Below are positions 31,741 through 42,364 of a DNA stretch of 64,000 nt, piece after piece (within the stretch, counting starts at the first letter, position 1; the number at the start of each line of letters is the position of its first letter). The notes under the pieces were generated by a model. That model did no database searches. It had not been told where the DNA came from and saw only the letters and a list, made by a program, of their open reading frames with translations. Location: positions 2,874-66,873 of the forward strand of contig BRYA01000085.1 in assembly GCA_030267965.1 (NCBI GenBank), read 5' to 3'. The DNA is from Triparma columacea. Taxonomy: Eukaryota > Sar > Bolidophyceae > Parmales > Triparmaceae. The translations under genes and the position numbers were made by a program.

Positions 31741-34268
31741 CTAGTTGAACCCTGCGCCGTTGTAATAGTCATCCTCTTCGTCCATTTCCTCCTCATCCTC
31801 GTCATCCCAATCTTCATCCTCATCATAAACGTCTTTCTCAAAATACTCCTCCTCCTCCTCCTCCTCTCCCTCTCCGCCCCGCCCCTGCATGTTTCCACTT
31901 CCGTCGTCTATGCCTAGATCCGCGACTCCTCTTGGAAACTTGTATCCTTTAGAAATCTTCCCCTTTGCCCTCCCTCTTGGTCCTCCCCCCTTCCCCTTCC
32001 CTTTCCACCCTCCCCCTCCTCCCCTCCCCCCCATCCCCTCCCCCGCCCCCTTCGGCCTCGCCCCCACTACGTACTCTTTCCTCTCCCACCTCTTCCCGAT
32101 CTCGTCCACGAGCCCGGCGTTGACGGCGTCCAGTACCCCCCCGCACTCAATGATCTCAATCTCCCTATCCCTCCCCCCTCCACCGCCGCCGCCGCCTCTC
32201 CCCTTCCCCTTGAAGTTCCCGAACTTGCTAGGAACGACAACCCTCCCGTATCCCATCCTCTTGGCCTCCCTGATTCTCCTCTCCTTCCCTTCAACGTCCC
32301 TCATCTCGCCGTTGAGCCCAATCTCCCCAACGAATGCAGTGTCCCCCCTGACTTCAATCCCCGTCAAACTGCTAACGAGGGCTACCGCCACTGCGAGGTC
32401 GCTCCCCCCTGCCCCTCCCCTCCCCTTGTTCAGCCTCAGCCCACCCACAACGTTGACGTAAACTTCCCTGTTCCCGAACCTCACCCCGCACCTCTTGTCG
32501 AGCACCGCCATTATCATTCCCACCCTGTTGCTTGCGACTCCCTCCACCGTCCTCCTCCCCCCGCCCCTGATCCCCCCCGCGACCAATGCCTGCACCTCCA
32601 CCGCGATGCACCTGCTCCCCTCCACAGCGATCGTCGTCGCGCTCCCCGCCACGTCCCTATCCCTCCCCCCGGCGAACATGCTGCTGGGGTCCTCGCATGC
32701 GACCAGCAGCCCGGGGGTTCCCCCCCCCGCCCCGTCCTGCATCTCGAATACCCCGACCTCCTCGCTGTTCCCGAACCTGTTCTTCTCCACCCGCGCGACC
32801 CTGACCCCCCCCTCCCCGCTCTCTAAGAACATCACAGTGTCCACCATGTGCTCCACGGTCCGAGGACCCGCGACCGTCCCGCTCTTCGTGACATGGCCAA
32901 CCATTATGACAGGCGTGCCTGTGCCCTTCGCCAGTCTCATCATGAGGTTTGTAACTGGGACGATTACCGTTTTGGTTGGGTTAGGTTGGATTGAATTACG
33001 TCGCATAGTTGCATTTCTTTGGGATTGTCTTTCCTCGCCCCGCCCCCATCCTCCCTCCCTCTTCATCTCACCTCCCCTAACCTGCGTAACCCCTCCCTGC
33101 TGCGTCCCCCCCGCCTCCGCCGTCGTCATTGTCTGTACACTATCCAGTATTACCAAGTTGATCTTATCCTCCAGCCCCATCCCCTTCCTCCCCCTGCTGT
33201 TGACCACCCCCTCCGCGACCTCATCCGCATCGTTCGTGCACATCAGCTCGATGTTGCGGAGGTTGCTCAAACCAAGCCGACGGGCTCGTTGGGAAACTTG
33301 GAGTTCGTTCTCCTCACCAGATGCGTAAAGTACGCGACCAGAACCGGCAAGCTCGGAAGCTATCTGGAGGAGAAGGGTGGATTTACCGACCCCTGGGGGG
33401 CCTCCAAGGAGAGTCAGGGAACCGAGGGTGATCCCGCCCCCGAAGACAGTGTTTATTTCAGGGTTAGACAGTCGGAGCCTGACATCAGTATTCTCTCCGA
33501 CATCCTCAACGTTAAGAATCTCCCTCGGCTCCCCTGTCCTGGTCCCCCCCAGCCTCTCCCTGCCCTTGAAACTGACGGCCGTGCCCTCCCTAGCCATTTC
33601 AACCTCGCTGATCGTACCCCACTCGTTGCACGTCGGGCACTTCCCCAGCCACTTGACGTGCTCGGCACCGCAGTTGCCGCAAACCCATGCGGAGACGGTG
33701 GACGACTTTGAGGATGTCAAGGACTTACGGTTCGTTCCGGCGGAGCGGGAGTTCAGGGTGAAGGAGGACTTGAAGGAAGAGGGATTGAAACTTGACGTGT
33801 CAACTAAGGCGAGGATTGAAGCGACGATCGAAGTGTTGTGTAAGTTTTTATTGTCGTCGTGGTGGGCAAGCAAGTGTGGTGTTTTTCTTTTTACATCTTC
33901 TCACCTACTATTTCCTCAGAAGGATCGTACTCGTCGTATTCATCTTCATCCCGGTCGTTACCCCGGGCGTTGAAGACGGTGGGAGGGGAAGAAGTAGAGA
34001 AAGGGGGAACTGTAGGTCCCCTCCTCATCCCAGCTGCAACAGTCTGAGGCGAGGTGAAGGAACTGACGCATGAGTGTGAAGACATCACTGAAAGCACAGC
34101 AAGTATGGATCCAAATCTGCTTAACCGACGCAGGGTCATCTGGGCAAGAGGCTGAGCAGCGGGCGCGGTAGCAGGCATTTCAGCAGGTGAATATCTGGTA
34201 GATTCTCGAGGGAGCTGCTTTTGAGAGTTTAGCGAGACTATAGTTATTGGTGTGCACATTTTCGTCAT
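31741..34268 (-). CDS. radA: RadA/Sms-type DNA repair ATPase, probably plastid-targeted
   Basis: Three exons (34268..33905, 33803..33072, 32954..31741) encode up to 769 residues. The C4 zinc finger (CGNCGAEHVKWLGKCPTC, ~159-176), Walker A (GGPPGVGKST, ~259), the RadA-specific KNRFG motif (~421) and a Lon-like C-terminal domain are all in order. Bacterial RadA processes recombination intermediates by driving branch migration; in algae it serves an organelle. A start at Met44 (34139) gives an uncleaved-looking signal (ILAVLSVMSSHSCVSSF) followed by a Ser/Thr/Arg-rich stretch, similar to a plastid pre-sequence. A start at 34268 would add 43 residues. Intron 2 is 117 nt, a multiple of three, with no stop, so retention would insert 39 residues before VTNLMMRLA. 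A glycine-rich then acidic tail extends beyond the bacterial length. Confidence 0.92.
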
Positions 34269-34377
34269 CTAAATCAATATAAGAATTCCTCGCTAGAACG
34301 CTATCGTCAACGTATCAACAGAAATAGAAATTGAAGGCTACAATTCCCCTCAAAATTTATCCCATTCTTTTCAAGTC

Positions 34378-35316
34378 ATGCCAGTCGGGATAAAATCCAA
34401 ACCTAAGCTCTCTCATGCCTTTTCAGATGATGAGTCGTCTGACTCAGATGGTTCATTGTTGAATTTCTTGGACGAAAGCTCCAAAAAAGCAGGCCCTCAA
34501 CGAGGAGGAAAGCGGTCTCGTGCCATTGACGACCTCATGAAACAGCAGGAGAAGAAGACGCGTGTCTCGAGCGATGTAGGTCGGGAGGAGAGGCTGAGTG
34601 ATGATATGGCCATGTACAGGAACCCCTCAGTCCCACATAATCCTCCCTCTGCTCCTCATCGAGACTCTGCCCATCAAAGGGACCCCACCTACGTCCCCGT
34701 CCGTCGGACTCCTCTCCACCAGTCCATGACCTCTGTCGAATCTTCCTCCCTCCGCGCCTCATTGACCCGCCTCGGTCCCACCCCCACTGTGGGGTCAGTA
34801 AAATCCGCCATGATGTCCCTATTCCCTTACCCTCAGAAGGCGCACTCTGCTGTGGAGACCGTCAGGGCTTACGTCGAAGGTTCCGCGCCTCCCTCTGGGT
34901 GCAATCCCGAGGACTTTCCAAGCCGGCCCGGCGGGGGGGACCTGCTGGGGCTGCTTTACCTGCTGAGTGACCTGCTTCACAACTCAAACGGGAGCATACT
35001 GGCTGGGGCGTTCCTTTGGAAAAACGCGATCGGGGGGTACCTACCGGAGCTGCTGGGGAGGATGGGCGAAGCGGCGAGAGAGGAGGGTGGTGGGGAGGGA
35101 GGGAAGGTTGAGAAAGGGGTGAAGAGGGTTTTTGAGAGTTGGCTGAAGTGGGATGTCTGGGAGGAGAGCAAGGGGGAGTATTTCAAGGGGTGTTACGAAG
35201 GGACAAAGGGGGGGGAGGGGGGCGGGGATGGTAATGTTACTGACTTTGAGGATCCGATTGACGGGGAGGAAATGACGGAGGCTGAGCTTCTGGAATTTGG
35301 TTTGGATTTGAGGTGA
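34378..35316 (+). CDS. CID (RPR) domain protein related to U2SURP/SR140
   Basis: A single-exon gene for 312 residues. An acidic, Ser-rich N-terminus and a low-complexity middle precede a helical domain at about residues 140-275 (LLYLLSDLLHNSNG, GAFLWKNAIGGYLPELLGRM, VFESWLKWDVW). This matches the CID fold as found in the splicing factor U2SURP, including the LLSDLLHNS helix. CIDs of this kind bind the RNA polymerase II C-terminal domain or splicing partners. The C-terminal acidic piece (DGEEMTEAELLEFGLD) resembles the short acidic motifs after the CID in SR140. The RRM and SURP modules of full U2SURP are missing. Start codons of this gene and RadA are 109 bp apart. Confidence 0.65.
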   Translation: MPVGIKSKPKLSHAFSDDESSDSDGSLLNFLDESSKKAGPQRGGKRSRAIDDLMKQQEKKTRVSSDVGREERLSDDMAMYRNPSVPHNPPSAPHRDSAHQRDPTYVPVRRTPLHQSMTSVESSSLRASLTRLGPTPTVGSVKSAMMSLFPYPQKAHSAVETVRAYVEGSAPPSGCNPEDFPSRPGGGDLLGLLYLLSDLLHNSNGSILAGAFLWKNAIGGYLPELLGRMGEAAREEGGGEGGKVEKGVKRVFESWLKWDVWEESKGEYFKGCYEGTKGGEGGGDGNVTDFEDPIDGEEMTEAELLEFGLDLR

Positions 35317-35458
35317 TACAATGGTATGGGTGAAGACGACAGTTTAGAGTTGTTAAATTTTTCATTCTGATTATGCTGCGCAGGGAGGGCACATTCTTTT
35401 TCTCCTCCTTCCTGGAAACCTGGGTATGAATACAAAGAGGTATTGCAGCGCAAATCCC

Positions 35459-36150
35459 TCAAACCTTGTTGTTCTTGTTCCATTCCGCCGCATCCTTCCT
35501 CGCTATATCTTTACTCGCACTCATCAGTTGCGCAACATTAACAATATTCTTCATCACGCACGCGGGCTTGCAAATGTAGTTGAGAAAGAAAATGNNNNNN
35601 NNNNNNNNNNNNNNNNNNNNNNNNNNNNNNNNNNNCCATGTGAGGACCACGAGCATCCCCGCAGTGGTGCAACGGTCAGTCACCATGTCGAGGACTCCCC
35701 CAAACTTGGAGGACTGATCAAACTTTCTGGCGGCCATGCCGTCAAAGAGGTCGCCGATGAAAGAAAGCATATAAAGTATTATGGACTGCACGTAATAATC
35801 CCCCCCGGCTTTGAACTTTGTCGCTAAGTAGAGGGACCATATTGTGCACACGATACGGAAATACCCGACTATCTGTGGGACGTAGAAGAACACTGAGTAA
35901 TAGGCGAATAGCAGGGGGGGGGGGATGGGATATTAGTAAGTAAAGAATGGAGTAGACACGTGCAAGTGGTGTAAATGGTGCATGGGGGGATGAAATGTTA
36001 ACTTGGCGGACATCTCAACCGCTGAGCCTCACCATCATAAATACTCCTATGCTTCTTTGCAGCTTTTTTAGGCAACTTGGGCTTGCTTGGCGACCTCCCT
36101 GAGTTAGAGGTTGGCCTTTTGGTTCTTGATCTCCCCCGTGAGGCTGGCAT
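35459..36150 (-). CDS. CDIPT: Phosphatidylinositol synthase (CDP-DAG-inositol 3-phosphatidyltransferase), interrupted by an assembly gap
   Basis: Exon 1 (36150..36033) encodes a basic leader. Exon 2 (35892..35459) encodes the enzyme start (VFFYVPQIVGYFRIV) and the CDP-alcohol phosphotransferase signature DGMAAR..(8)..GGVLDMVTD, whose Asp residues bind the two metals. A gap of 41 N (35595..35635) then cuts the protein; after it comes the last helix and a hydrophilic tail. The enzyme makes phosphatidylinositol from CDP-diacylglycerol and myo-inositol in the ER. Compared with animal and yeast enzymes about 70-90 residues are missing across the gap, more than 41 bases could encode, so the N length is probably nominal. 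An intron inside the gap is also possible. Confidence 0.85.
35595..35635. other. Assembly gap (41 N)
   Basis: A run of 41 undetermined bases inside the phosphatidylinositol synthase gene. Confidence 1.
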
Positions 36151-36746
36151 GGGGGACTCCTTTTTTGTTGGAACTGGAGCTTGGGGGTCAGGATTTCATT
36201 GATTCATTTTTGAGAATCACGAGAACTCTACAATACTGGGACTGGTCCTGTTTCTTGGCGAGAATTTATAAAACCACCATTTACCGTTATCTCCGTGAAA
36301 TGTATACATGGAGATCACAGAACCGACCCAAACGGCACCGCAGCGTTGGAATTTATGGATTTGAAGGAAACTATTTTTAGTCTCTCTACATGAACGAACG
36401 TGACAAAACGAAAATAATTTGCTGAGTGGCTTTAATGCCTATTGTTTCCCCATTCGTTTTTGGAAAATAAGCATTACGTCTTTGAAAGCAGCTCTTGGAT
36501 GGCCCAGAAGCGGAAACCTTACTTGGATTTTTGTGTGGGAGAAAACCAAAGTCCCATTATTGGCACGGACCTTCTTCCCCTATAGATCGCTTTATAGGCA
36601 CTAAATTGTTTTTACCATTCCATTGTCAAGTTGTAACGACGCATGGACGTGTAGATCAGGCTTTTATTTCACACCACCTCGGAAATTCCAAACACATTCT
36701 CAAATTATATCATCAGTTTCGCACCTACCTATAATCCGCGTCCCTA
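36151..36746. other. Intergenic, divergent promoter region
   Basis: 596 bp between the starts of phosphatidylinositol synthase and the apyrase. Short plus-strand frames (up to 96 codons) have no recognisable content or good context. Nothing else is seen. Confidence 0.5.
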
Positions 36747-38132
36747 ATGCCGGAGTTCCTTACAAAAACCCTCCTAATATCGGCCGCGGTGCTCGTAATA
36801 TCCCTCATATGCTCAGATCAACCCCACGTAACTTACCTCAAAGGCACCCTGTTTCAATATCTACCTATGTCCCTGAGAGAATATACAACGGCGTCCACAA
36901 TCGCGCCGCCTAAATTCCGCATGGTCGTAGACGCGGGGTCGACGGGTTCCCGCCTCTTCATCTACGACATATCAGATCGGGGAGAGGGCGACGCTTCAGT
37001 GATTAAGGTGGGGTCCATTAAGACGACCCCCGGCCTCAGCTGCTTCATCCATGGCTGCAACCCCGAGAAGTACCCGACCCCGAGCGATCAGTACATGAAG
37101 CTTGTCCGGTACGCGAATTCCATTATCCCCCCTTCTGATAGGGCGGCGACAGAGCTCACAATACTCGCTACTGCCGGTATGAGGATGCTAAGCGAGGAGG
37201 ACCAGAACACCATATACTCCTCGCTCTTGGCAGGTCTGTCATCCGAACCTGACTTCCAGTACTCGATAACCTCCATCAGCACCCTCCGAGGCGACCTCGA
37301 GGGTTACTACGGCCTAGTATCTTCCAACCACCTCCTCGGGTACTTCGGGGAGCTCTCCACGAGCAATGACGGCTACCGTCCCCACGGTTCCCTCGACATG
37401 GGGGGTAGCAGCACCCAGATAACGTTCCTCCCCGGGGACAGGGGGCCCAAGATAGACTTGATCGAAGAGCGGGAGGAGGTGTTCAGGAACCTCTACGTGC
37501 AGAGCTACCTAGGGTACGGCGCGGACACCTTCAGGGAAGGGATATGGGATGAAGTGGCAGCTAAAGGGGGGGGGGAGGTCAAGTGCGCATTCAAGGGATG
37601 GAGGGGGGAGTGGAAGGGGGAGAAGCTAGTAGGCACGGGCGACGCCGCGGGGTGCAGGGAGGCCATCAGGGAGCGAATCGAGAGGCTGAGCTCGGCGAAG
37701 GGGGGAGGGGGGGGAGAGTTTATTGACATCGACGGGATTCGACACCCCAAGATTAGGGGGAGGTTCATTGCCATGAGCTTGTACTTTTTCGCGCTGGACT
37801 GCCTAAGGGTCGTGGGAGGGGACAAGAGCCTAGCGGAGGGCTGGCCGAGACCGACCATGAACGAAGTCCTGCACGCGACGGAAGGATTCTGCGCGATGGA
37901 GTGGTCAGAGCTGGAACCTAAAAAATCTACAATCCACAAGTTCACGAGGGACTGGGGGCTGGAGCATAGGTGCTTCGAGGCGGTTTACATTGCGACGTTT
38001 TTAAGGGATGCGTATGGATTCGAGGAGGATGGGAGGAGAGTGCAGTTCAGGTTCGACATCGGAGGAGAGGAAGTTGAGTGGACGAGGGGCATGGTCATGG
38101 TAGAGAAGGGGGAGAAGAGGAAAGAGGAGTAG
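36747..38132 (+). CDS. GDA1/CD39-family apyrase (nucleoside di/triphosphatase)
   Basis: A single-exon gene for 461 residues. An N-terminal signal anchor (about residues 7-22) is followed by the apyrase conserved regions in order: ACR1 VVDAGSTGSRL (60-70), ACR2 LATAGMRML, ACR3 LEGYYGLVSSNHLLG and ACR4 GSLDMGGSSTQI. There is no second transmembrane helix at the C-terminus, so the layout is type II, as in Golgi GDPase/UDPase enzymes that clear the nucleotide by-product of glycosylation. A secreted ectoapyrase is the alternative. Conserved late Cys residues (DCLRV, GFCAMEW, HRCFEA) fit family disulphides. Confidence 0.9.
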   Translation: MPEFLTKTLLISAAVLVISLICSDQPHVTYLKGTLFQYLPMSLREYTTASTIAPPKFRMVVDAGSTGSRLFIYDISDRGEGDASVIKVGSIKTTPGLSCFIHGCNPEKYPTPSDQYMKLVRYANSIIPPSDRAATELTILATAGMRMLSEEDQNTIYSSLLAGLSSEPDFQYSITSISTLRGDLEGYYGLVSSNHLLGYFGELSTSNDGYRPHGSLDMGGSSTQITFLPGDRGPKIDLIEEREEVFRNLYVQSYLGYGADTFREGIWDEVAAKGGGEVKCAFKGWRGEWKGEKLVGTGDAAGCREAIRERIERLSSAKGGGGGEFIDIDGIRHPKIRGRFIAMSLYFFALDCLRVVGGDKSLAEGWPRPTMNEVLHATEGFCAMEWSELEPKKSTIHKFTRDWGLEHRCFEAVYIATFLRDAYGFEEDGRRVQFRFDIGGEEVEWTRGMVMVEKGEKRKEE

Positions 38133-38225
38133 GGAAGGGATGGGGGGAGATGACGGGGGGAAGGCAGGTTTTTCATTAGCTAACCAAATTCATCCTATTG
38201 TACACAAAACATACCCCTTCTCATG

Positions 38226-39835
38226 TTATCCGAGAAGTCCCTTCTTCTTCTTAGGCAGCACTACCTCATCCCCCGTGAACCTGAGCAAAACCCCGTTGCT
38301 CCCGAGCGCGAATCCCGTGTCATTGTCCTTGAAGAACTTGACGTTGTATAGGTTCCCTGGGATCTTGTTGGCAGAGTTGTCGAAACTAAACTTTTTTCCC
38401 CCGTCTCTGGAGACGTAAATCGTGTTGGAACCTCCGACGGCCCAGATTTCGCCGTTCGGGCGCCAAGCGACGTCGGTGATACCGTATCCTCCGGTCTTAA
38501 TTTCGGACTCTACGAAGTCTGTGGTCTCCTCCTTGTCGAGGTCTTGGTTGGGGGGGGAAATGAAGAGCTTGCCACCGTTAAGGGTCATCCAGACTCCCTT
38601 CTTCAGGTCGTTTTGGATGAAGCCCATATTCTGGATTCTTCTCGGGGTTCCACGGTTGTGCGGGATCCAGAAGTCTTGCCCTGGAGACCAAGTAAGGAAG
38701 AAGTTTCCCCTAGACGACACCGCGAGGTAGGCCCCCGAGTCGTCCCTGACCTGGTTGACGATGGAACCTGTGAAGTAAGAAGCCCCGGAGACACCGGAGG
38801 ATGAAATGCGGTTCAGGGTGGCGTCAATAGTCTCCTTGACCTGAGCTTTCCAGTTCCTTCCGGCGTTCTCAGTATAGTAGACAGCTCCGGAGGAGGTAGT
38901 CATCTCAGCCTTGGAAGGGCCGAGGGCGATGATGCTAGCGGGCTCCCCTGGGAGCTTAGGGGAGAGGGGGATTCTCTCCCAGCTGCGGTGGGGACCGAGG
39001 CGAGGCGACGAATTGGGGGGAGGGGGAGGTTAGCTGAGGGGTCCATGCAGCTGAGGCTCCACACATCCTTTCTCACCTCTTGCCCTCGTCCGTAGTGTGG
39101 AGGAGGATTGGGGGCTTTCCTAGAACCCATCCCTCCCCACCCTTGAAGGATACCTGCTGGAAGCGGTACGTCACCTCCTCCTCAGCGTCAAGATTCGTGA
39201 AAGAGCGGGCCTGGGGTTATTGAGAGGAGGGAGAAGGGTGGTGAGAGGATGGTGGAGAGGTCCTGGCGTATCTGAATTAAACCCGAACTATACCCGAATT
39301 ATACCCGAAGTATTCCCCAACGAGTTGTGCTCGCCCGTGCTGAAGACAGCCCTCCTCACCTGCCATGTCAGGCCCCCATCGTTTGTCTCTGCAAATGTTC
39401 CACGAGCTCCGACCATGTATCCCTGTGGTGCGGACAGAGCGTTTAAGTAGGTGTTAGTAACGAGATGGTATAGGTTTTGTAAGTAAATCTTGCCTCAAAA
39501 TGAATCTTCCCACCCAGTTTGTCCACCTCGGGTTCCGACTCCGACTACCCCCCAAAATATCTCCATCAACTTACATGATCTTTTGTATCAAAATCAATGT
39601 CGTATAATGTATCAGTAAATGGTATCTGTACTTGACTCCACTGTGTACTCAGAGCGGCAGAAGCTGGCAAAACTGGCCCAAGCACAGATGCAGCAGCGGC
39701 TGACGCGGCAACCCCATTGAAGGACCTCCTGTCGACCTCGGCGTGGAGTGAACTTGTAGCGCGGTTCAACGCTGAGGGGACGAAGGCGACTGCCGGGCTG
39801 GCGAAAATGGCGATAGAAAAAAATGTCAGTTTCAT
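38226..39835 (-). CDS. HCF136: Photosystem II assembly factor HCF136/Ycf48, nuclear-encoded, thylakoid lumen
   Basis: Four exons (39835..39575, 39422..39360, 39210..39077, 38982..38226) encode 404 residues. The N-terminus is tripartite: signal peptide [17 protein letters not shown] with F at the cut (AVAF|VP), a short transit peptide, then a twin-Arg signal ([13 protein letters not shown], residues 36-48) ending ASA|AL near residue 60. The mature part is the seven-bladed Ycf48 propeller with repeats such as LETKDGG-like ETNDGGLTW and [11 protein letters not shown], ending [13 protein letters not shown]136 assists early PSII reaction-centre assembly in the lumen. An in-frame ATG at 39907 would add 24 residues and bury the signal peptide, so the inner ATG is preferred. 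Confidence 0.93.
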
Positions 39836-39907
39836 GATAGTTTGGATGCTTTGACCAGGGAGTCTGCAAGCTTTGCTGAAGACCGTGCCAACTTTGTTGA
39901 TAACCAT

Positions 39908-40348
39908 TGGGGCCGTGCTTAGATGTCAAGCTCATTTACGCTTTTTTTTTTAGTTTGCGGTTAACAGAGAGCTACTTTTAAGAAGCCAACACCCTAACAC
40001 TTAGATTTTAAGCCGTTTAGAAGCGTCAGCGCGGCGCATATTTAGACGGGAGAGAGATAACCTAGAGATTTTGAATAACAACATACATACATCAAATTTA
40101 TTCGACGCGTTTCGATAATCAAAGTGAAGGGGATTGAGGGGAGAGGACCTGAACGACGTTTCCAAAAACTTGCCTTTTTAACTGTTTCTTTTGTGGAAGT
40201 CCTTACTGTACAACCCGATCAGTACAAATACCCTCCTCTTTTTTCGACCTCTAACAATTGCAGAGTCCCCCCCCCTACCGACTATTGAACGCCTCGTCCC
40301 ATTAAATCAACTTACTGGTTCTTCCCGATTTTCTAAGTCAATCAAAAA
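39908..40348. other. Intergenic, divergent promoter region
   Basis: About 440 bp between HCF136 and the EF-hand-like gene, with a short poly-T run near 39945 and AT-rich stretches. No gene or clear motif is seen. Confidence 0.5.
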
Positions 40349-41929
40349 ATGGACAACGTGGCGTCGTTGGACTCATGGAAGCCATCCCGGACCCTTTCTC
40401 AGCCCACTTCTCAATTCTCCAAGGCCGATGCGGGGGTTCGTCTCAACACTGGCCGTCACATTGGTGTTGGGATTGAGGTAACAAGAAGGGAGGGGCCTTC
40501 AGCCACCCTCAACATGAAGATGGGGGGAAATGGGGGGAATAAGGTAGACGTACCGAGCCCTCTTAGTAGTAACCTGAACGCATTTATCAATAGTCCACCA
40601 AGAAGCGTGAGAATGGACAGTGGGAAGAAAGTTCCCAACAGGTAAGGAGGGAGGGAGCGGGAGGGGGAGGGGGCGAAGGGGGTTACGAAGTGGGATGAGT
40701 GAGGGGCTTATCAGCAAATGAATTGTAACCGGTGGGGGTGGCTAGCATACACTGACCCCCCCCCTTTCCATCCACCCCAACCTCCCCCTCCCCCCAGGTT
40801 CGGTCCCATTCCCCGTCAAAAGCCAGTCCACACCTCTGCTGCTCCCCCCAACACGAATAAAAACTACGACGGTTCCACACCCTGGTTCCCCTCTGCGGCC
40901 CCCCAGGGGGCTCCCCCAGGTGAGCGTGAAAGCTCCCGTGTCAGAAGGCCTTCTGGCGGTAGAACCAACAGAGCGCTGTCTTCCCCTGGACAGGGGGAGT
41001 CGCCGGTGAAGGTAGGCAAGGCTCCAGAAAACCCAGTGTCCCCTGCGCACACTAGGATTTTCAACGAGAAGGGGACGACGCTTTACCCGAAGCCCAGCCC
41101 GCCCACTGGCGGAAAGCAGAGTGATGAGGAGGTGGAGAAGAGGAGGAGGTTCAACTGCTGCAGACAAGTGATGGACATACTGGAGAAGCACGACTACAAG
41201 CTCAAGAAGACTTTCAATCACGTCGACGAGGACAGAAAGAATATAAGGGTCCGTAGCAATCACACCGTGAAGGAGCTGACAAATGTGCTCCAGGACCTGG
41301 GGGCCCAGGTCGACGAGAGCGATGTAAAAAGCGCCTTCGGAAACAGCAAGGGTGAGATCACGTACTCCCAGCTTGCCGCCGTTAGCACGGACACAGTTTA
41401 CCCAGGGCAGGACAACGGACACAAGGACTTCTTCGAACCGCTCAAGAGGGAGGGGAAGAGGGTGGGGAAAGGCCCTGGAGCGAGGCACAACGGGTTCCGG
41501 AATAACTTCTTAGCCCACGACATGACCCCTGGGGATAGGAAAGAGTTCACCTTTGTAGAGAAGAGCATAATCAAGGAGCACAACGAGCCCCAGAGGCTAT
41601 TCAAGGGGAGCGACGTTCTGCTGCACCCACGGGAGCCCATCGAGAACATTCCGCAGCTCTCCAAGAGGGAACCCGTGCCTAACACGGAAGGCTTCGTGCA
41701 CTGGACTGAGAAGACCGTGGACCACAAGCCCAAGCTCGGGCTGGGAGGGGGGAGGAAGGCGAGCGGAGTCATGGCGACCAAGGTTACAAAGGACAGCATG
41801 AACGACCTGGTGTTCCACGGAAGGTACGATGACATGAAACCAATGCCTGTTAGCAACCTCCAGTACGGTAGCTACAATGCTCCCTTTGCTAACGCAGACA
41901 ACACGCCGCCTATCGGGGGGAATTGGTAA
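40349..41929 (+). CDS. Unknown protein with EF-hand-like region
   Basis: Two exons (40349..40641, 40798..41929) join in phase to 474 residues. The first 190 residues are Ser/Pro/Gly-rich and probably disordered. Residues ~195-275 look like a degenerate EF-hand pair: a helix (CCRQVMDILEKHDYKLKKTFNHVDED), a loop with several charged residues, and a second helix (VKELTNVLQDLGAQVDESDVKSAF). Canonical Ca-ligand spacing is not evident. The C-terminal 200 residues are charged with repeated HN/FLAHD and LLHPREP pieces. I do not recognise the family. Some flagellar proteins combine short Pro/Gly-rich segments with EF-like helices, but this is only a resemblance. Confidence 0.65.
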
Positions 41930-42364
41930 AGCAGGAAAGGACTTGACTGACGTTGAACTTTGAAAAGAAACATTTTTTCAAACGCTACATATCGATCCTT
42001 TGCACGTCATGAAATGCCGCGTTCAACAAACTGATGTGCGTACGTTTACTTCTTATAGAGATTCTGATTGGGGATAAAGTTAGTTATTAAGATCATAAGG
42101 AAAAAATAGGGTTCCTAAAAGGGTTTTCCGCTACTGCGCGACCCTTTTAACTAACTGCATGCATCACTGCTGACAAGTCTACTTGTGTGAACTAGTCTTG
42201 TTTCGATATCCTACGGGACAAAGCTCAATACTTGTCTCTAATTGACATATATCGGTACGTCAATTTGTCCCAAGTGGACTATTACTGTGAAAATTCTCAG
42301 GTTCCGATAACCCGAACTATCAGTTTTGTACTGTTATAACTGACTACCTTGCTCGCCACAGGAG
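41930..42364. other. Intergenic, no supported gene
   Basis: 435 bp between two plus-strand genes, AT-richer than the surrounding coding sequence. It should include a 3' UTR and the promoter of the DUF285 gene. No motif is recognised. Confidence 0.5.

Noticed and set aside
36111..36380. 89-codon plus-strand frame
   Set aside because: Overlaps the first exon of phosphatidylinositol synthase on the other strand; no recognisable content.
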